Shown here piece by piece: positions 41,173 to 44,228 of a DNA stretch of 44,228 nt (positions within the stretch are counted from its first letter, which is position 1; each line of letters begins with the position of its first letter). The DNA is from JAIBJP01 sp036506175 (GTDB taxonomy: Bacteria > Actinomycetota > Thermoleophilia > Gaiellales > Gaiellaceae): the NCBI GenBank assembly GCA_036506175.1, contig DASXSE010000023.1, positions 1 to 44,228 of the forward strand. The letters are read 5' to 3'. Both the position numbers and the translations under genes were made by a program. The notes under the pieces were generated by a model that did no database searches, was not told the DNA's origin, and saw nothing but the letters and a program-made list of their open reading frames with translations.

Positions 41173-42019
41173 GAACACAGCAGTCGTCCTCGACTCGACG
41201 GCCGACCTGCCGAACCCCGAGGCGCGTCACCCGAACTGGCGCCTCGTCCCGCTTTATGTCCGCTTCGGCGACGCGACGTTTCGCGAGTACGTGGACATGA
41301 GTCCGGAAGAGTTCTACCGGCGCCTACGAGAGAGCCCGGTGCCGCCTCAGTCCGCGCAGCCATCGCCGGGAGACTTCCAGGCTGTCTTCGAATCCCTCGG
41401 CGCCTACGAGCGAATCCTTTGCGTCCTCCTCTCCGCCAGGCTCTCCGGGACGTACGAGAGCGCTCGCCTCGCCGCGGAGTCGCTAGGGGACGGCCGTGTT
41501 CGTGTGATCGACTCCGGAGTCACCTCCGGCGGAACGGTCATCCTGGCCGACGCGATACAGCGCCGGCTAGAGCGCGGCACCGACGACGAGGAGATCGACG
41601 CGCTGGTCGAACGCTTCCGGCGTGAACGCGGGCTGCTCTTCACAGTCGATACGCTCGAGTACCTGATCCGCGGCGGGCGGATCGGGAAGGCGGCAGGCTT
41701 CGCCGGCCAGCTCCTGTCCGTGAAGCCGATTCTCATCTTCGACGACGGCGAAGTCGGGCCCCTCAAGCGGGTCCGAGGCCGAGCCAAGGCGATCGCGGAG
41801 CTCGAAAGCGTCTTCGAGGAGGACTCGCGCGACGGCCCGGGTCTCCATATCGGGGTCGGCCATGCAGAGGCCGCGGCGGATTGCGACGAGCTTCGCCGGC
41901 GGATCCAGGCGGCGCGCCCGACGGCCTCGTTGGACGGTGTCTTCGAGCTCGGGCCGGTCATCGGCACCCACGGAGGCCCGGGAACGCTGGGCCTCTTCTG
42001 GTTCCAAGACGAGGACTAA
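41156..42019 (+). CDS. DegV-family fatty-acid-binding protein (FakB-like)
   Basis: 287 residues from GTG 41156 inside the receiver gene. 'TAVVLDSTADLPN', 'LVPLYVRFGDATFREYVDMS', 'VPPQSAQPSPGDF' and 'LSARLSGTYESARLAAE' are DegV motifs with the lipid carboxylate-binding Thr/Ser residues. 'FTVDTLEYLIRGGRIGKAAG' and 'LSVKPILIFDDGEVGPLKRV' form the second domain. FakB proteins bind a fatty acid and present it to FakA. Its TAA overlaps the convergent hydrolase stop at 42016-42019. Confidence 0.92.
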   Translation: MRLSAENTAVVLDSTADLPNPEARHPNWRLVPLYVRFGDATFREYVDMSPEEFYRRLRESPVPPQSAQPSPGDFQAVFESLGAYERILCVLLSARLSGTYESARLAAESLGDGRVRVIDSGVTSGGTVILADAIQRRLERGTDDEEIDALVERFRRERGLLFTVDTLEYLIRGGRIGKAAGFAGQLLSVKPILIFDDGEVGPLKRVRGRAKAIAELESVFEEDSRDGPGLHIGVGHAEAAADCDELRRRIQAARPTASLDGVFELGPVIGTHGGPGTLGLFWFQDED

Positions 42020-42771
42020 CCCGACACTTGCTCGACGAAGTCGAGGAGTAGCTTCTCGACACGTTTGTGCTGCGCGTTGTCCGGCCGGAGCAGGTCGGTA
42101 CCGTGAACGCTGCCGGGCAGGAGCTCGAGGCTCTTCGGCGGACTCGCCCATGCGTACCACTCGCGCGCGGCCCGACCGCCTCCGTAGATGTCCTCGCGGC
42201 TCGAAAGAAACAACTTCCTGCCGCCGATCCGGCGAATCTGCGCTCGGTCGAAGTCGTAGCCGCTCGCGTGGTTGATGCCGCCGAACTCGACGAGTCCTGC
42301 CGGCTCGATCAAGCCTTCAGATGCTGCGTAGAGCGACGACATGGCGCCGATGCTCGCTCCGATGACGACGGTCCTGGCCACATGCTTCCTCTCGAGAAAC
42401 CGGAAGGCGCCCACGACGTCGCGCCAAGAGGAGGCGTAGTCGTCCACGCCTCCCGAACAGCCTCCGGCGGTTCTCGCGCAGATACCTCGCCGGTTGTACG
42501 TGAGGACGAGGTAGCCCTTCGCGGCGAGGAGCCTCGCAAACTGCTGCCAGTCGAGCTGCGAGTCACCGCCACGGCCCATGTGCACAAGCACGACACCTGC
42601 GCGACCGCGGCCATACAAACGGCCGTCGAGGCGGACGCCGTCCGTCGCGCGGAAATGCACCCGTTCGAATCCCGGCGCGGAGGGCGGAGCCGCCCCGCGT
42701 GAGCCGCATCCGGCTCCCGTGACGGCTAGAAGCGCCGCCGTGAAAGCAACGGGCGCGACCCTGGCGATCAT
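42016..42771 (-). CDS. Alpha/beta-hydrolase lipoprotein
   Basis: 251 residues from ATG 42771; the frame is open to 42849, but the extension lies over the next gene and would bury the signal peptide. Residues 1-22 are a lipoprotein signal with lipobox TGAGC (Cys22). The hydrolase has 'AGVVLVHMGRGGDSQLDWQQ', 'YNRRG', nucleophile Ser in 'VIGASIGAMSSL' and His in 'PGSVHGTDLL'. 'LFLSSREDIYGGG' likely carries the acid residue. Probably a surface esterase or peptidase; substrate unknown. It begins 3 bp after the MBL-fold gene on the same strand, so they are probably co-transcribed. Confidence 0.85.
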   Translation of the reverse strand: MIARVAPVAFTAALLAVTGAGCGSRGAAPPSAPGFERVHFRATDGVRLDGRLYGRGRAGVVLVHMGRGGDSQLDWQQFARLLAAKGYLVLTYNRRGICARTAGGCSGGVDDYASSWRDVVGAFRFLERKHVARTVVIGASIGAMSSLYAASEGLIEPAGLVEFGGINHASGYDFDRAQIRRIGGRKLFLSSREDIYGGGRAAREWYAWASPPKSLELLPGSVHGTDLLRPDNAQHKRVEKLLLDFVEQVSG

Positions 42772-42773
42772 CC

Positions 42774-43391
42774 CTAGGTGCCCGTGTCGAGGAGCACCCG
42801 GATGGCGCCCTTCGGGTCTTCCGTCACCGGGGCGCCGTGGTTCAGGCACATGACTTCGAACTGAAGATCGAGAAGCTTGTCGATGCTGCGGCGGGCTTCG
42901 GCCGGATCGTGGACGTACTCGTCGGGCGTGATCCGGAGACCCCGTTCCGGCACGTTGACCAGCAGGTCGGGCACGAACGCAACGCCGCCGCCACTCTCCA
43001 AGAGGAGCGTGTGCTGGGTCGTGCCCCCTCCAGGTGTGAACACCGCGAGCAGGCCACCCGGCAACCGATCTCCGTCGCCGTAGCGCTCGTCCGGCTCCTC
43101 GTCGATCAGGCGAGAGAGCGCGGGCGCGTGAACGGGAACCTCGAACTGACGGCGATACCGCCAGGACGAGCGTTGATGCGTCCCTGCGGTCAGGCAGATC
43201 GCGGCGACCTCGCCGAGGCTGTACAAGGCGTCAGGATCGAGTGGCAGCGGGTCGATGAGGACGACTCCATCGGGGCCGGCGACAGCGTGAGCCGCGCTGA
43301 TGAAATCGATTCGCTCGTCGTGGACGCTCCAGGTCCACACGCCGGGCACGACTTCCTCGACGCGCTCGGCGACAGCTTTCGGCTCGCTCAT
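42774..43391 (-). CDS. Metallo-beta-lactamase-fold protein with degenerate metal site
   Basis: 205 residues. The N-terminal sheet 'VVPGVWTWSVHDERIDF' and 'GPDGVVLIDPLPLDPDALYS' is MBL-like. The usual HxHxDH signature after strand 'AAICLTAGTH' is replaced by 'THQRSSWRYRRQF'. Further on, 'VFTPGGGTTQHTLLLESGGG' and 'CLNHGAPVTEDP' correspond to the later His positions. Only some metal ligands remain, so it may not be a canonical hydrolase. It precedes the hydrolase gene by 3 bp and is divergent from the bicupin gene (21 bp). Confidence 0.7.
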   Translation of the reverse strand: MSEPKAVAERVEEVVPGVWTWSVHDERIDFISAAHAVAGPDGVVLIDPLPLDPDALYSLGEVAAICLTAGTHQRSSWRYRRQFEVPVHAPALSRLIDEEPDERYGDGDRLPGGLLAVFTPGGGTTQHTLLLESGGGVAFVPDLLVNVPERGLRITPDEYVHDPAEARRSIDKLLDLQFEVMCLNHGAPVTEDPKGAIRVLLDTGT

Positions 43392-43412
43392 AGGCGGTTA
43401 TCGTAGGCACCC

Positions 43413-44228
43413 GTGGAGCATCTGGTCCATTGGGACGACGTCGAGCCGCGGCGTCTCGAGGTCGGCCACCTGGTGGTGACGCAACGTGAGCTCGGCAGCC
43501 ATGCCGGCACGGTGAGCGTGGGGGTGACGCGCTGGGAGGTCGATCCCGAGAAATGGTCGACACCTGCCCACGCGGAGCTGATCGAGGAGGAGATCTTCTA
43601 CGTGCTCGGCGGCTCCGGCCTTGCCTGGATGGACGGTGAGACCTTTGAGATCGGCGCCGGCGACTGCATGGTCTACAACGCTGCCGAAGAGGCGCATACG
43701 CACAAGGCCGGCCCCGACGGGCTCGACATGCTCGCGTTCGGGATGCGCGCATACAACACGGGGACTCTCCTTCCCCGTGCCGGCATGGTGCGCATGGATC
43801 CTGCGTGGGTGGATGTAACCCCCGACACACGCCGCCCCTGGGAGAGAGAGGCGGCGGCCGGCGAGCCCGACGCGCCGCCGGCTTCGTCGCGGCCCGGGAA
43901 CATCGTCAACTTCGCCGACGTGGAGCCGCTCGTCGTGCGCGCCGCCAGCGATCGCGACCTGGGCCGCACAGCCGGATCCGAGCGCACCGGCCTGTGCCAC
44001 GTGGCGCTCGAGCCGGGCATGAAGGGCGCTCCGCACCACTGCCATTCGGCCGAGGAGGAGATCTTCGTCGTCCTCGAGGGCGGCGGAACGCTCTACCTCG
44101 GCCAGGACGAGGCGCCGATCCAAGCCGGACACGTGGTCGGGCGGCCTCCGGGCACGGGAGTGGCGCACTCGTTCCGCGCCGGCGACGAGGGCATGACCTA
44201 TCTCGCCTACGGCACGCGCGAGCCGAAC
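43413..44228 (+). CDS. Bicupin protein (3' end cut by window)
   Basis: Open from GTG 43413 to the window end (272 codons, no stop). Two cupin domains. The first is 'STPAHAELIEEEIFYVLGGS' with 'WMDGETFEIGAGDCMVYNAA' and 'HTHKAGPDGLDMLAFGMR'. The second is 'PHHCHSAEEEIFVVLEGGG' (the full HxHx4Ex6G motif) and 'AGHVVGRPPGTGVAHSF'. Metal ligands look complete in the second domain and partial in the first. Bicupins of this kind include sugar isomerases, dioxygenases and storage-type proteins; the reaction cannot be assigned. It ends '...YLAYGTREPN', a usual near-terminal motif, so little is missing. Confidence 0.85.
   Translation, partial: MEHLVHWDDVEPRRLEVGHLVVTQRELGSHAGTVSVGVTRWEVDPEKWSTPAHAELIEEEIFYVLGGSGLAWMDGETFEIGAGDCMVYNAAEEAHTHKAGPDGLDMLAFGMRAYNTGTLLPRAGMVRMDPAWVDVTPDTRRPWEREAAAGEPDAPPASSRPGNIVNFADVEPLVVRAASDRDLGRTAGSERTGLCHVALEPGMKGAPHHCHSAEEEIFVVLEGGGTLYLGQDEAPIQAGHVVGRPPGTGVAHSFRAGDEGMTYLAYGTREPN

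Overview
The window is strongly G+C-rich, gene-dense, mostly + strand, and uses many GTG starts and 1-4 nt gene overlaps. Gene content suggests a high-GC actinobacterium, most likely Thermoleophilia (Gaiellales/Solirubrobacterales). The clues are a class II DAHP synthase, an Rv1625c-like membrane cyclase, TrpS with a KMSTT loop, an exported lamin-tail protein with a collagen-like stretch, and DUF3352 and GYD proteins. This placement is an inference from gene families, not from a marker tree. No rRNA, tRNA, CRISPR array, transposase or phage gene was seen. Both window ends cut genes (a SulP permease at the left, a bicupin protein at the right).

Layout. 1-4.7 kb: SulP permease, flavin/F420-type oxidoreductase-fold protein, adenylate cyclase, lamin-tail protein, infA and a small unknown gene. 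4.7-9.1 kb: dnaE and an exported membrane-anchored protein. 9.2-12.6 kb: an envelope/stress group (PRC-barrel, BON, ECF sigma factor with an overlapping membrane partner, a small helical protein, an ArsR-SRPBCC fusion with a clear palindromic operator). 12.7-16.7 kb: lgt, scpA, scpB, a GYD protein, an exported AOC-barrel-like protein, and an RluB-type pseudouridine synthase. 16.6-18.2 kb on the - strand: an RDD protein and trpS. 18.3-27.1 kb: aromatic amino acid genes (class II DAHP synthase, tyrA, aroA) running into cmk, plsC, der, gpsA and a DUF3352 lipoprotein. 27.1-30.0 kb: metK, DUF4230 and a DtxR-type regulator. 30.0-38.8 kb: priA-def-fmt, then rsmB-rpe-ribD-ribE-ribBA-ribH, a complete riboflavin route apart from the unassigned phosphatase step. 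38.9-42.0 kb: rpmB, a FakA-like protein, a stand-alone receiver and a DegV/FakB-like protein. The end holds an alpha/beta hydrolase lipoprotein, a degenerate metallo-beta-lactamase-fold protein and a bicupin protein.

The coding part is mostly housekeeping. The most unusual signal lies between genes. Three intergenic segments of about 155-170 bp (14349-14505, 33397-33556, 40584-40752) share a core, a GACGCAGG box and a GACCGAGGACG box 30-31 nt apart, separated by a hairpin whose sequence changes but whose pairing is kept, with G-U pairs always on the same relative strand. They look like a dispersed, structured, non-autonomous element or structured RNA. A fourth, different palindromic insert (29139-29320) is flanked by an 11-bp direct repeat that contains the stop codons of both neighbouring convergent genes. 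Removing one repeat copy plus the insert recreates the overlapping CTAG stop arrangement found intact at three other convergent junctions here. The insert between scpA and scpB similarly splits what would be an ATGA overlap.
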